Below, one piece after another: positions 8,190-16,824 of a DNA stretch of 64,000 bases (position 1 is its first letter; each line of letters begins with the position of its first letter). The translations under genes and the position numbers were made by a program. The notes beneath the pieces are model-generated. The model had not been told where the DNA came from and did not search any database. It saw only the letters and a program-made list of their open reading frames with translations. Origin of the DNA: Stenotrophomonas bentonitica. Lineage in GTDB: Bacteria > Pseudomonadota > Gammaproteobacteria > Xanthomonadales > Xanthomonadaceae. The DNA lies in contig NZ_JAAZUH010000001.1 of the NCBI RefSeq assembly GCF_013185915.1, forward strand, positions 2,046,001 through 2,110,000. The letters run 5' to 3'.

Positions 8190-10724
8190 TTACCTGCAGG
8201 CGACCACGCCTTCTGCCTTGTCGGCCTTCGCTGCCACCCGCACCTGGGTGAACGCCGCTGCAAACGGCTTGTCGGCGGTGACCACGAACGGCGCTTCCAC
8301 CGCGCCCAGGTCCACACCCTTGCTGGCGAAGCAGGCCAGCGGGATGGTCACGGTGCGCTTCTGGCCCGGCTGCAGCGAGGCCAGCGTCGAGGCGATGTCC
8401 ACGCCGCCTTCGCAGCCGGTGCCGCACTGCATGGTCACCTTTACCGCCGACGCCGGCTGGTGCTGCACCATCACGTCGAACTGCAGGGCGCCGTTGCTGC
8501 GCGCCAGCGCGCTCAGGTTGCGCCGCGAGGTGCTGCGTGCGATCAGCTGTGCCGGGGCCAGCCAGGTCACTTCGCGCGCGTCCTGCTGGGTGTTGATCTG
8601 CACGGTGCGCACTTCGGCCACCGGCTTTTCCTTCGGCCAGCGCAGGCTGGCGTTGAGGTCGTTGCCGAGCGGCTGGGTGGCACCGTTGGCCGCGATGTGC
8701 AGCGAGAACGGCGCAGTGTCCAGGCGGTTGAAGATCGGCAGGGTGGTCACTTCGCCGCAATGGTCGGCGTTGACCTCCGGCAGGCGGGCGACCTGCGCCG
8801 GCTGCGCGTAGCTCAGGCCATAGCCGAACGTGAACAGCGGCGGGCGCTTCGGGTCCGGGCGGTCGATCGGCGCCGGGCACGGCACGCCCGGCCACGGGAA
8901 GCTCAGCCGACCGGTGAAGTCATGCGCCGCCTTGCCGTCCTTGCCGGCCACCAGCACGTCGGTGATGCCCTTGCCTTCGGAACCCGGCAACCACGCGGCC
9001 ACGAACCCCTGCGAGAGATTGAGCAGGTCGTTGGTGTACATCGGACGGCCGGAGAAGTACACGGTGACCACCGGCTTGCCGCTGGCGGCCGCCGCCTTGA
9101 GCACGGCCAGGTCCTTCGGCTGCGCGCGGCTGTGGCTGACCGTGTCCGAGGCAAGGATGTCGCCGTTGGTTTCGGCGTACGGCGTTTCGCCGATCACCGC
9201 CACCACCACGTCGAACTGCGTGGCGTCGATGTCCTTTGCGTCAGCATTGAAGGTGACCTGCGCTGCGCCCAGTTCAGCGCGCAGCGCGCCCAGCACCGAG
9301 TCGGCGTTGGGGAAGTCGGCATTGGTGTTCTCAGTGCCCTGCCAGGTCAGCGACCAGCCACCGGCCTGGTTGGAGAGGTTGTCCGCACTCTCGCCGACCA
9401 CCAGCACCCGTGCGTTGCGCTTGAGCGGCAGCACCGCGTCCTGGTTTTTCAGCAGCACCAGCGATTCGCGCACCGCTTCGCGCGCCAGCTCGCGATGCTG
9501 CACGGCCGCGCTGTCGCCGGCGAACTGGCTGTCCGAAGGCTTGTGGTCGAACAGGCCGGCACGCAGCTTGACTCGCAGGATGCGGGTCACCGCATCATCG
9601 ATGCGGGCCATGGGAATCTCGCCGCTTTCGACCTGGGCCATGGTGTTGGCGATGAACGCCTTCCAGTCGTCGGGTACCATCACCATGTCGATGCCGGCAT
9701 TGATCGCCTGCGCGCAGCTGTCGTTGCGGCAGCCCGGCACCTGCGCGATGCCGTTCCAGTCGGACACCACGAAGCCGTCGAAACCCATCTTGTCCTTCAG
9801 CGCGCCGGTGAGCAGCACCTGGCTGCCGTGCATCTTGCCGTAGTCCACGCCACCGGCGCGGTCGTTCCAGCTGTTGAACGAAGCCATCACGGTCTGCACG
9901 CCTTCGCCCAGCGCGCCGAAGTAGCCCTGGCCGTGCACGTTGATCATGGTCGCCTTGTCGACGGTGGACTCGCCCTGATCGCGGCCGTTGTCGGTGGCGC
10001 CGTCGCCGATGTAATGCTTGGCGGTGGCCACCACGTTGCCGTCGGCGGTGAAGCGGCCCTGCGCGCCCTTGACGTACGCCGTGGCGAACTCACGCACCAC
10101 CGCCGGGTCGGAGGAGAAGCTTTCGTAGGTCCGCCCCCAACGCGGGTCGTGCGCGACCGCCAGGGTCGGCGCGAACACCCAGCCGATGCCGGTGGCACGG
10201 GTGGCGGTGCCGGTGGCCGCGCCGATGCGTTCGATCAGCGCTGCATCGCGGGTCGCGCCCAGGCCGATGTTGTGCGGGAACAGGGTGGCGCCGTAGACGT
10301 TGCTGTGGCCGTGCACCGCGTCGGTGCCCCAGATCACCGGCACCGGGGTGCGCGCATCGGTGGACAGCGAAGCTGCATGGTAGGCGTCGGCCAGCTTGAC
10401 CCAGTCGGCGACGCTGGCGTGCTTGTCCATGCCCGGCCACGAGCCGCCGCCGTTGAGCACCGAGCCGATGTAGTAGGTGCGCACCTGCTCCGGGGTGATC
10501 TGCTTGATCTCGGGCTGGGTCATCTGTCCGATCTTCTGGGCCAGCGTCATCTGGCCCACGATGGTGCGCACGCGGGCTTCGATGGCCGGGTCGGCAGCGA
10601 TGGCGCTGGTCACCCGGGGCCAGTCCTGCAGGCGCTCGGCGGCGGAGACGGCGGGGGCCTGCGCGGCCAAAGCCGTCAGTACACAGAGGGCAAGAACGGT
10701 CTTCCGGGCGCTGCTCACGGACAT
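8190..10724 (-). CDS. Glycoside hydrolase family 3 exo-beta-glucosidase, exported
   Basis: An 844-residue protein starting at ATG 10724 with a strong GGAGG site. It has a signal peptide (LALCVLTALAAQAPAVSA). The GH3 N-terminal barrel carries KHYIGDGATDNGRDQG and the nucleophile Asp in VVSDWNG near residue 320. The C-terminal sandwich domain follows, plus an extra beta-rich domain of about 200 residues at the end. GH3 enzymes of this build cleave glucose from the non-reducing end of beta-glucans or cello-oligosaccharides in the periplasm. The gene is divergent from a LacI regulator and carries a perfect 14-bp palindrome about 60 bp upstream, so control by that repressor is likely. Confidence 0.9.
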   Translation of the reverse strand: MSVSSARKTVLALCVLTALAAQAPAVSAAERLQDWPRVTSAIAADPAIEARVRTIVGQMTLAQKIGQMTQPEIKQITPEQVRTYYIGSVLNGGGSWPGMDKHASVADWVKLADAYHAASLSTDARTPVPVIWGTDAVHGHSNVYGATLFPHNIGLGATRDAALIERIGAATGTATRATGIGWVFAPTLAVAHDPRWGRTYESFSSDPAVVREFATAYVKGAQGRFTADGNVVATAKHYIGDGATDNGRDQGESTVDKATMINVHGQGYFGALGEGVQTVMASFNSWNDRAGGVDYGKMHGSQVLLTGALKDKMGFDGFVVSDWNGIAQVPGCRNDSCAQAINAGIDMVMVPDDWKAFIANTMAQVESGEIPMARIDDAVTRILRVKLRAGLFDHKPSDSQFAGDSAAVQHRELAREAVRESLVLLKNQDAVLPLKRNARVLVVGESADNLSNQAGGWSLTWQGTENTNADFPNADSVLGALRAELGAAQVTFNADAKDIDATQFDVVVAVIGETPYAETNGDILASDTVSHSRAQPKDLAVLKAAAASGKPVVTVYFSGRPMYTNDLLNLSQGFVAAWLPGSEGKGITDVLVAGKDGKAAHDFTGRLSFPWPGVPCPAPIDRPDPKRPPLFTFGYGLSYAQPAQVARLPEVNADHCGEVTTLPIFNRLDTAPFSLHIAANGATQPLGNDLNASLRWPKEKPVAEVRTVQINTQQDAREVTWLAPAQLIARSTSRRNLSALARSNGALQFDVMVQHQPASAVKVTMQCGTGCEGGVDIASTLASLQPGQKRTVTIPLACFASKGVDLGAVEAPFVVTADKPFAAAFTQVRVAAKADKAEGVVACR

Positions 10725-10784
10725 CTACCTCCAAAGGAAAGTCATCGGCAAGGGGGCGGATCGCGGCCGGTCCGGCGCATCCGC

Positions 10785-10798
10785 TGACAGCGCTGTCA
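10785..10798. promoter_or_regulatory. Candidate LacI-family operator upstream of the GH3 gene
   Basis: Perfect palindrome TGACAGCGCTGTCA. The same motif, with small changes, recurs at 13402, 13435 and 13650, ahead of the symporter and the receptor. A half-site GGCGCTGTCA follows at about 10813. It resembles the even-symmetry operators of LacI-family repressors controlling Xanthomonas sugar loci. Confidence 0.75.
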
Positions 10799-11049
10799 TA
10801 TAAGCCGGGCGTGGCGCTGTCAACCATTGGCGCGCGCGGATGTCCTGCAATCACCGCCGCTGCTGGGCCGGCGCTGTCCGCGTGCGCTGTCCACGGGCCA
10901 TTGCTGTTGCATCGCCGCATGGAATCGGATGACCGTGCACGAGTGCCCCGCAACGTGGCACCATCCGCCTGCTTCGGTAACCCCGAAACGACACAGGCGC
11001 ATTACCATCGGCAGCGGCCGACCGGCACTTCCAGAGGAACCATCGCACC

Positions 11050-12057
11050 ATGCGTAGTCGTATCGAAGATGTCGCTGCGGTTGCGGGCGTTTCGATCAAG
11101 ACCGTCTCGCGCGTGCTCAACCATGAGCCCAACGTGCGCGAGGAAACGCGCGAGCGCGTGCTCGCGGCGGTGACGCGGCTGGGCTACAAGCCCAACCTTT
11201 CCGCGCGCAGCCTGGCCGGGCAGCGTTCGTATGCGCTGGCGCTGGTGTACAACAATCCCTCGCGCAATTACCTGATGGAAATCCAGAACGGCATGCTGGA
11301 AGCCTGCCATGCGCACCACTACAACCTGATCCTGGGGCCGGTGGGCATCGGTCGGCGCACCCTGCCGGACCTGTCGGCGCTGTTCGAGAATTCGCGGCCC
11401 GACGGCGTGGTACTGATTCCGCCGCTGACCGACGACGCCGTGGTGCTGGCCTACCTGGAAGAGAACGAGATTCCGTTTGCCAGCATCGCGCCGCGCCACC
11501 CCGAAGGCATCATCGGCGTGCGCATGGACGAGACCACGGCGGTGGTGGAACTGATCGGGCACCTGGTCAAGCAGGGGCACCGGCGCATCGGGCACATCAA
11601 GGGCCCACGTGCGCACGGCGCCTGCCAGTGGCGCCTGGCCGGTTACCGCCAGGCGCTGCGCGATGCGGGGATCGAGTACGACCCGAGCCTGGTGGTGAAC
11701 GGTCAGTTCTCGTTCGAGTCCGGCATCGAGGCTGCCAATGCGCTGCTCGACCTGCCCGAACCGCCCACCGCGATCTTCGCGGCCAACGATGACATGGCGG
11801 CCGCCGTGTTCCGCGTGGCCGGGCAGCGCGGGTTGCGCGTGCCGCGCGATCTTTCGGTGTGCGGCTTCGACGACACGCCGATTGCCGGCCACATCTACCC
11901 GGCGTTGACCACGGTGCGCCAGCCAACCGACACCATGGGGCGCATCGCCACCGAACAGCTGATCGAACGGATCCGTTCGTCCGGCGCCGGCAGCATGGTC
12001 ACCGTGGACCATGCGGTGCTGGTGCGTGAGTCCACCCACGCACCGCGCCGCCGCTGA
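11050..12057 (+). CDS. LacI-family transcriptional repressor of the sugar locus
   Basis: A 335-residue protein with an N-terminal LacI helix-turn-helix (DVAAVAGVSIKTVSRVLN) and hinge helix (ARSLAG). A periplasmic-binding-protein-like effector domain follows (IFAANDDMAAAVFRVAGQRG, GFDDTPIAGHIYPALTTVRQP). It sits between the GH3 gene and the symporter. The repeated TGACAGCGCTGTCA-type sites nearby are the obvious targets, which would make it a local repressor released by a sugar derived from beta-glucoside breakdown. The inducing sugar cannot be read from sequence. Confidence 0.92.
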   Translation: MRSRIEDVAAVAGVSIKTVSRVLNHEPNVREETRERVLAAVTRLGYKPNLSARSLAGQRSYALALVYNNPSRNYLMEIQNGMLEACHAHHYNLILGPVGIGRRTLPDLSALFENSRPDGVVLIPPLTDDAVVLAYLEENEIPFASIAPRHPEGIIGVRMDETTAVVELIGHLVKQGHRRIGHIKGPRAHGACQWRLAGYRQALRDAGIEYDPSLVVNGQFSFESGIEAANALLDLPEPPTAIFAANDDMAAAVFRVAGQRGLRVPRDLSVCGFDDTPIAGHIYPALTTVRQPTDTMGRIATEQLIERIRSSGAGSMVTVDHAVLVRESTHAPRRR

Positions 12058-12061
12058 TCGC

Positions 12062-13333
12062 TCAGCCGACCCGGCGCGAACCGCGCCAGGCGTAGAACAC
12101 GATGAACAGGTAACACAGCAGCGGCAGCAGGAACGACGCCTGCAGGCCGTACTGGTCGGCCAGCCAGCCGACCGCCAGCGGAATCACCGCACCGCCGACG
12201 ATCGCCATCACCAGCAGGCTGGAACCCTGCCCGGTCAGCGGGCCCAGCCCGCCGATGGCCAGCGCGAAGATGGTCGGGAACATGATCGAGTTGAACAGGC
12301 CCACGCTGACCACGCTCCACTTGGCCAGGTTGCCGGTGCCGAGCATGGTTACCGCCAGCAGGCCCATGACGATCAACGCAAAGATCCCCAGCAGGCGGCG
12401 CGGATCGAACTTCGCCAGCAGGAACGTACCCACCAGGCGGCCGACCAGTGCACCACCCCAGTACAGCGACACGTAGTGCGTGGCCTGCTGTTCGGTCAGC
12501 CCCTCGCCGATGCCGGGCATGGACAGGAAGTTGACCAGCACGCTGCCGATGGACACTTCCGCGCCCACGTAGAAGAAGATCGCCAGGACACCGAACGCCA
12601 GGTGCTTGTGGCGCAGCGCGTCACCGAGTGTTCCCGGGTGCCTGGTGTCTTCCACGCCGGCGATGCTCGGCAGGCGGAACATCCAGATCGCTGCGGCCAG
12701 TACGAACAGCGCAACAGCGAGCCCGAAGTACGGCAACTGCACCGATTGCGCTTCGGCCGCGCGGTAGGCCAGCGCTTCGGCCTGCGGCAGCAGTGCCAGC
12801 TGTTCGGCGCTTCGCGGTTCGGCGGCGAGGATGAGCAGGCCACCGAACAACGGCGCGATGGTGGTGCCGAGTGCGTTCATCGACTGCGCCAGGGTCAGCC
12901 GGCTGGAGCTGGTCTGCTCCGGGCCCAGCAGCGCCACGTACGGGTTGGCCGCTACCTGCAGCACGGTGATGCCGGTGGCCAGCACGAACAGCGCGCCCAG
13001 GAACAGGCCATACACGTGCAGCGCAGCGGCCGGCCAGAACAGCAGCGCGCCGACACCCGCAATGGCCAGGCCGGCCACGATGCCGCGCTTGTAGCCCGCG
13101 GCCGCCACCAGGCGACCTGCCGGCAACGACATCAGGAAGTACGCGCCGAAGAAGGTGAACTGGATCAGCATCGCCTGCACCCAGGTCAGCGAGAACGCGG
13201 CCTTGAGGTGCGGAATCAGGATGTCGTTGAGGCAGGTGATGAAGCCCCACATGAAGAAGATGGCCGTGACCACGGCCAGGGCCGTGCGCGTGCTCTGTAC
13301 GTGGTGCCCGCGAACCGCGGTGGAAGTGTCCAT
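12062..13333 (-). CDS. FucP-family sugar:proton symporter (MFS)
   Basis: I choose ATG 13333 with a GAAGGA site, giving 423 residues and a normal start for the family; the open frame extends 29 codons upstream. The first helix matches the FucP/GluP family (FFMWGFITCLNDILIPHLK), with the typical Q-A-F-F-A-Y type second helix (QFTFFGAYFLMSLPAGRL). Roughly 12 membrane segments are visible. These inner-membrane symporters take up fucose, glucose or galactose. It is convergent with the LacI gene, with stops 4 bp apart, and divergent from the TonB-dependent receptor, with which it shares a palindrome-rich promoter region. It probably imports the monosaccharide released by the GH3 enzyme. Confidence 0.88.
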   Translation of the reverse strand: MDTSTAVRGHHVQSTRTALAVVTAIFFMWGFITCLNDILIPHLKAAFSLTWVQAMLIQFTFFGAYFLMSLPAGRLVAAAGYKRGIVAGLAIAGVGALLFWPAAALHVYGLFLGALFVLATGITVLQVAANPYVALLGPEQTSSSRLTLAQSMNALGTTIAPLFGGLLILAAEPRSAEQLALLPQAEALAYRAAEAQSVQLPYFGLAVALFVLAAAIWMFRLPSIAGVEDTRHPGTLGDALRHKHLAFGVLAIFFYVGAEVSIGSVLVNFLSMPGIGEGLTEQQATHYVSLYWGGALVGRLVGTFLLAKFDPRRLLGIFALIVMGLLAVTMLGTGNLAKWSVVSVGLFNSIMFPTIFALAIGGLGPLTGQGSSLLVMAIVGGAVIPLAVGWLADQYGLQASFLLPLLCYLFIVFYAWRGSRRVG

Positions 13334-13401
13334 TGCGTGTCCTTCTGAAGGGAATGCCAGCCATGCGGCGGCCAGACATGGAACCCGCTCGTGACGAGAT
13401 T

Positions 13402-13415
13402 GTCCAGCGCTGTCA
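13402..13415. promoter_or_regulatory. Candidate LacI-family operator, variant
   Basis: GTCCAGCGCTGTCA matches 11 of 14 positions of the perfect site at 10785. It lies 69 bp upstream of the symporter start. Confidence 0.5.
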
Positions 13416-13434
13416 GACAATCGGCCAGATCACG

Positions 13435-13448
13435 CGACAGCGCTGTCA
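13435..13448. promoter_or_regulatory. Candidate LacI-family operator
   Basis: CGACAGCGCTGTCA matches 13 of 14 positions of the site at 10785. It is one of two copies 33 bp apart in the symporter promoter, a spacing of about three helical turns. Confidence 0.65.
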
Positions 13449-13620
13449 GCGAGCACGCGATCACGGTTTGCGCAGTTCCATTCTGCACTGCACAACGGAC
13501 GGGCGGTGCTGGATCGGGTGCGCCACGTCACGCTTGAATTCGCGCGAAAGGCTTGCGCAGCAGCGTTTTCAGCCGATGCACGCGGCGACTTTGCGCGCGC
13601 GGGTGCGTCGGCGGCAGCCA

Positions 13621-13639
13621 ATGCAACAGGAGGTTGCAT
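13621..13639. repeat. Short inverted repeat before the receptor
   Basis: ATGCAAC and GTTGCAT arms around a 5-bp spacer. It lies 11 bp before the third operator-like site and might be a second protein-binding site. Confidence 0.4.
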
Positions 13640-13649
13640 GGCAGTTTGT

Positions 13650-13663
13650 TGACAACGCTGTCA
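13650..13663. promoter_or_regulatory. Candidate LacI-family operator upstream of the TonB-dependent receptor
   Basis: TGACAACGCTGTCA matches 13 of 14 positions of the perfect palindrome at 10785. It is 88 bp upstream of the receptor start. The rest of 13449-13751 shows no gene. Confidence 0.68.
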
Positions 13664-13751
13664 GGCGTGGGCCCAATCCGCCCAGAACGTTGTTGATTCG
13701 TGCCAGACACCGTAGGACTGCCATTACCGATTTCCCTGGGGAGGGAGCGCA

Positions 13752-16700
13752 ATGAAGACGTACAAGGCTGTACCCCGCAAGGCAATGCTCACTTCCGCGC
13801 TGCTCGCCGTGCTGGCCGGGCCGGCGTGGACCCAGGACACCAGCCGCGACGGCGCTGCGTCGTCTTCGCAGGGGCTCGACCCCGCCACGCTCGATACGGT
13901 GCAGGTCACCGGTATCCGCGGCAGCCTCACCTCGTCCATGAACCTCAAGCGCGACAGCCAGGGCGTGGTCGACGGCATCGTGGCCGAAGACATCGGCAAG
14001 TTCCCGGACACCAACCTGGCCGAATCGCTGCAGCGCATCAGCGGCGTGTCGATCGACCGCACCTCGAGCGGCGAAGGCTCCAAGGTTACCGTGCGCGGCA
14101 TCGGCCCGGACTTCAACCTGGTGCTGCTCAACGGCCGTCAGATGCCGGCCTCCAACCTCGGCAACGGCGGTGGCGGCCTGTCCGGCTCGCGCTCGTTCGA
14201 CTTCGCCAACATCGCCTCCGAGTCGATCTCGGCGGTGGAAGTGTTCAAGACCACCCGTGCGGACAACCCGACCGGCGGCATCGGCGCCACCATCAACGTC
14301 GAGACCCTGCGTCCGCTCGAGGCGACGCCGGTGGTCAGCGTCGGCGTGAAAGCGGTCAATGACACCTCCAACGACAACCTGCCGCGCACCCTGAAGGGCT
14401 CGGACTTCACCGGCGAGCTGTCGGGCATCTTCAGCGACACCTATGCAGACGGCCGTTTCGGCGTGATGCTGAGCGGCAGCTACCAGGAGCGCGACTCCGG
14501 CTTCAACCAGGCCACCGTGGCCGAAGGCTGGGCCACGTTCGAAGGCGACAACACCACTGACTGGCGCGTGCTGCCGCAGCCGGGCCAGGGCTATGCCGAC
14601 CGCATCCAGAACCGTCCGGGCCCGAACGATGTGTATGGTCGCCCGCAGAACACCGCGTACAACGTAAACGGCGTGCAGCGCCAGCGTACCAACGGCCAGG
14701 CCACCCTGCAGTGGAAGCCGGTCGACAACGTGACCACCACGCTGGACTACACCTATGTGGAAAACAAGGTGCAGCAGCAGCGCAGCGAACTGTCGGTGTG
14801 GTTCAACTACGGCCCGGGCGACAGCATCTGGACCAACGGCCCGGTCGCCGCGCCGATCATCTACAGCGAAGACATGGTCAATTCGGACGTGTCGATGGGT
14901 GGCGCGCAGCTGGCCACCAAGAACACGCTGGACTCGCTGGGCTTCAACGTGGAATGGGAAGTCAACGATGCGTTGACCCTGAACTTCGACGCCCACAACT
15001 CCACCGGCGAGTCGCAGCCGGACAGCCCGTACGGTTCGGCCGGCGTGCTCGGCGTGGCCGCGTTCGTGCGCGGCAAGACCACCGTGGACTACAGCGGCGA
15101 CCTGCCGATCATCAACATCGCGTTGCCGCCGGGTGGCGTGCAGGCCGCCGATGCGCTGGTCACCGGTTCGGTGTTCCAGAACAGCTACAACAAGTCCGAA
15201 GTGGAGCAGTACCAGGGCCGCGGTACCTTCAAGTTCGCCGACTACTCCGCGCTGGACTTCGGCGTGGGCTACACCGACGTGAAGAACCGCTCGGCCTCGG
15301 CGATCATGCAGCGCAATACCTGGGGCGGCCTGGGCACGCCCGCCGACTACGATGACAGCATCTGGTACGCCGACGACATGGCGAAGTACTTCGATGCGTT
15401 CTCCGGGCACAGCGACCCGCGCCTGACCGGCCAGTTCCTGGTATTCGACTTCGACCGCCTGATCAACCGCGCCGCCCAGGTCGGTACCGCCTCCGACCCG
15501 GCCTGTCCGACCTGCTACGTGGCGCCCACCGAGTACTCGCAGGACATCCGCACCAACGAGAAGTCCAAGAGCGCCTTCCTGCAGTACCGCACCACCTTCG
15601 ACTGGTCGATGCCGCTGAACGTGGCGGTCGGCGTGCGTTATGAGCAGACCGACGTGGACTCCACCGCGATGGTGCGCGTGCCCAACGGGATCAGCTGGAG
15701 TTCGGCCAACGAGCTCAACATCGACTATGCCAGCGAGAGCGGCTTCATCAGCGACAGCGGCAAGTACGACTACGTGCTGCCCAACATGGACCTGAAGCTG
15801 GACATCAGCGATACGATTGCGCTGCGCGGCAGCTACAGCCGCAGCCTGGGTCGCGCGGGGTGGGACCAGATCCAGAGCGGGCAGTCGCTGGCCGACATCG
15901 TGCGTACCCAGGGCGGTAGCGGGTCGCGCGGCAACCCGGCGCTGGAACCGCTGCTGTCGGACAACTTCGACCTGTCGCTGGAGTGGTACTACGGCGAGTC
16001 CAGCTACGCCTCGGTCGGCTTCTTCCGCAAGAACATCAAGAACTTCATCAGCAACACCATCGTCCGCGAGAACACCGGCGACCTGCACACACCGGTGGGT
16101 GGCGCGTACTGGAATGCGGCGCTGGCGGCGGGCTGCGGCGTGTCCGACATGCCCTGCATCCGCGATTACATCTTCACCAACTTCAACGGCCAGCCCGGCG
16201 TGACCGCCACCGGCACCAACTCGGCCGGCCAGCTCACCGGCACCATCGTCGGCCAGCCGGGCGACCCGATCGCCGGGTTCGACATCACCCTGCCGGCCAA
16301 CCAGCGTTCGGACCATCTTGATGGCTGGGAAATCGCGGTGCAGCACCTGTTCGGGCAATCCGGCTTCGGCCTGGCCGCCAACTACACCAAGGTGAAGTCG
16401 GGGCTGACCTTCGACAACCTGAGCCTGGGCGACCAGTACCCGATGGTCGGGCTGAGCGACTCGGCCAACCTGGTGGCGTTCTACGACAAGAACAGCTGGC
16501 AGATCCGTGCGGCCTACAACTGGCGCGACAAGTTCCTCAACGGCATCGGCGGCCAGGGTCCGAACCCGAACTACACCGATGACTACGGCCAGCTCGACCT
16601 CAACATCAGCTATGCGGTCAACGACCAGCTGTCGCTGAGCGTGGAGGCGATCAACCTCACCGACGAGACCATGCGCACCTACGCGCGCCACACCAACATG

Positions 16701-16760
16701 CTGCGCTACGCCACCCAGACCGGCCCGCGCTACATGTTCGGCGTCCGCTACAAGTTCTAA
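13752..16760 (+). CDS. TonB-dependent receptor, large Xanthomonas/Caulobacter type
   Basis: A 1002-residue outer-membrane receptor starting at ATG 13752 after a GGGAGGGAG site. It has a signal peptide (MLTSALLAVLAGPAWT), a TonB box (LDTVQVTGIR) and a plug with the subfamily signature FPDTNLAESLQRISGVSIDR. A long beta-barrel ends with the C-terminal aromatic YKF. Receptors of this subfamily (TIGR01782-like) usually import plant-derived carbohydrates rather than siderophores. With the GH3 enzyme, symporter and LacI repressor it forms a complete uptake and breakdown route across both membranes. A strong stem-loop follows, then the cupin-like gene. Confidence 0.93.
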   Translation: MKTYKAVPRKAMLTSALLAVLAGPAWTQDTSRDGAASSSQGLDPATLDTVQVTGIRGSLTSSMNLKRDSQGVVDGIVAEDIGKFPDTNLAESLQRISGVSIDRTSSGEGSKVTVRGIGPDFNLVLLNGRQMPASNLGNGGGGLSGSRSFDFANIASESISAVEVFKTTRADNPTGGIGATINVETLRPLEATPVVSVGVKAVNDTSNDNLPRTLKGSDFTGELSGIFSDTYADGRFGVMLSGSYQERDSGFNQATVAEGWATFEGDNTTDWRVLPQPGQGYADRIQNRPGPNDVYGRPQNTAYNVNGVQRQRTNGQATLQWKPVDNVTTTLDYTYVENKVQQQRSELSVWFNYGPGDSIWTNGPVAAPIIYSEDMVNSDVSMGGAQLATKNTLDSLGFNVEWEVNDALTLNFDAHNSTGESQPDSPYGSAGVLGVAAFVRGKTTVDYSGDLPIINIALPPGGVQAADALVTGSVFQNSYNKSEVEQYQGRGTFKFADYSALDFGVGYTDVKNRSASAIMQRNTWGGLGTPADYDDSIWYADDMAKYFDAFSGHSDPRLTGQFLVFDFDRLINRAAQVGTASDPACPTCYVAPTEYSQDIRTNEKSKSAFLQYRTTFDWSMPLNVAVGVRYEQTDVDSTAMVRVPNGISWSSANELNIDYASESGFISDSGKYDYVLPNMDLKLDISDTIALRGSYSRSLGRAGWDQIQSGQSLADIVRTQGGSGSRGNPALEPLLSDNFDLSLEWYYGESSYASVGFFRKNIKNFISNTIVRENTGDLHTPVGGAYWNAALAAGCGVSDMPCIRDYIFTNFNGQPGVTATGTNSAGQLTGTIVGQPGDPIAGFDITLPANQRSDHLDGWEIAVQHLFGQSGFGLAANYTKVKSGLTFDNLSLGDQYPMVGLSDSANLVAFYDKNSWQIRAAYNWRDKFLNGIGGQGPNPNYTDDYGQLDLNISYAVNDQLSLSVEAINLTDETMRTYARHTNMLRYATQTGPRYMFGVRYKF

Positions 16761-16770
16761 GGACCCAAGG

Positions 16771-16800
16771 CGGTCTGGCGGGTCTACACTCGCCAGACCG
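16771..16800 (+). repeat. Perfect 10-bp stem-loop between receptor and cupin-like gene
   Basis: CGGTCTGGCG and CGCCAGACCG around a 10-nt loop, starting 10 bp after the receptor stop. No T-run follows. It may protect the receptor mRNA end or reduce expression of the downstream gene. Confidence 0.65.
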
Positions 16801-16824
16801 TCCCTGCCCCGCAAGCGACCCGCC

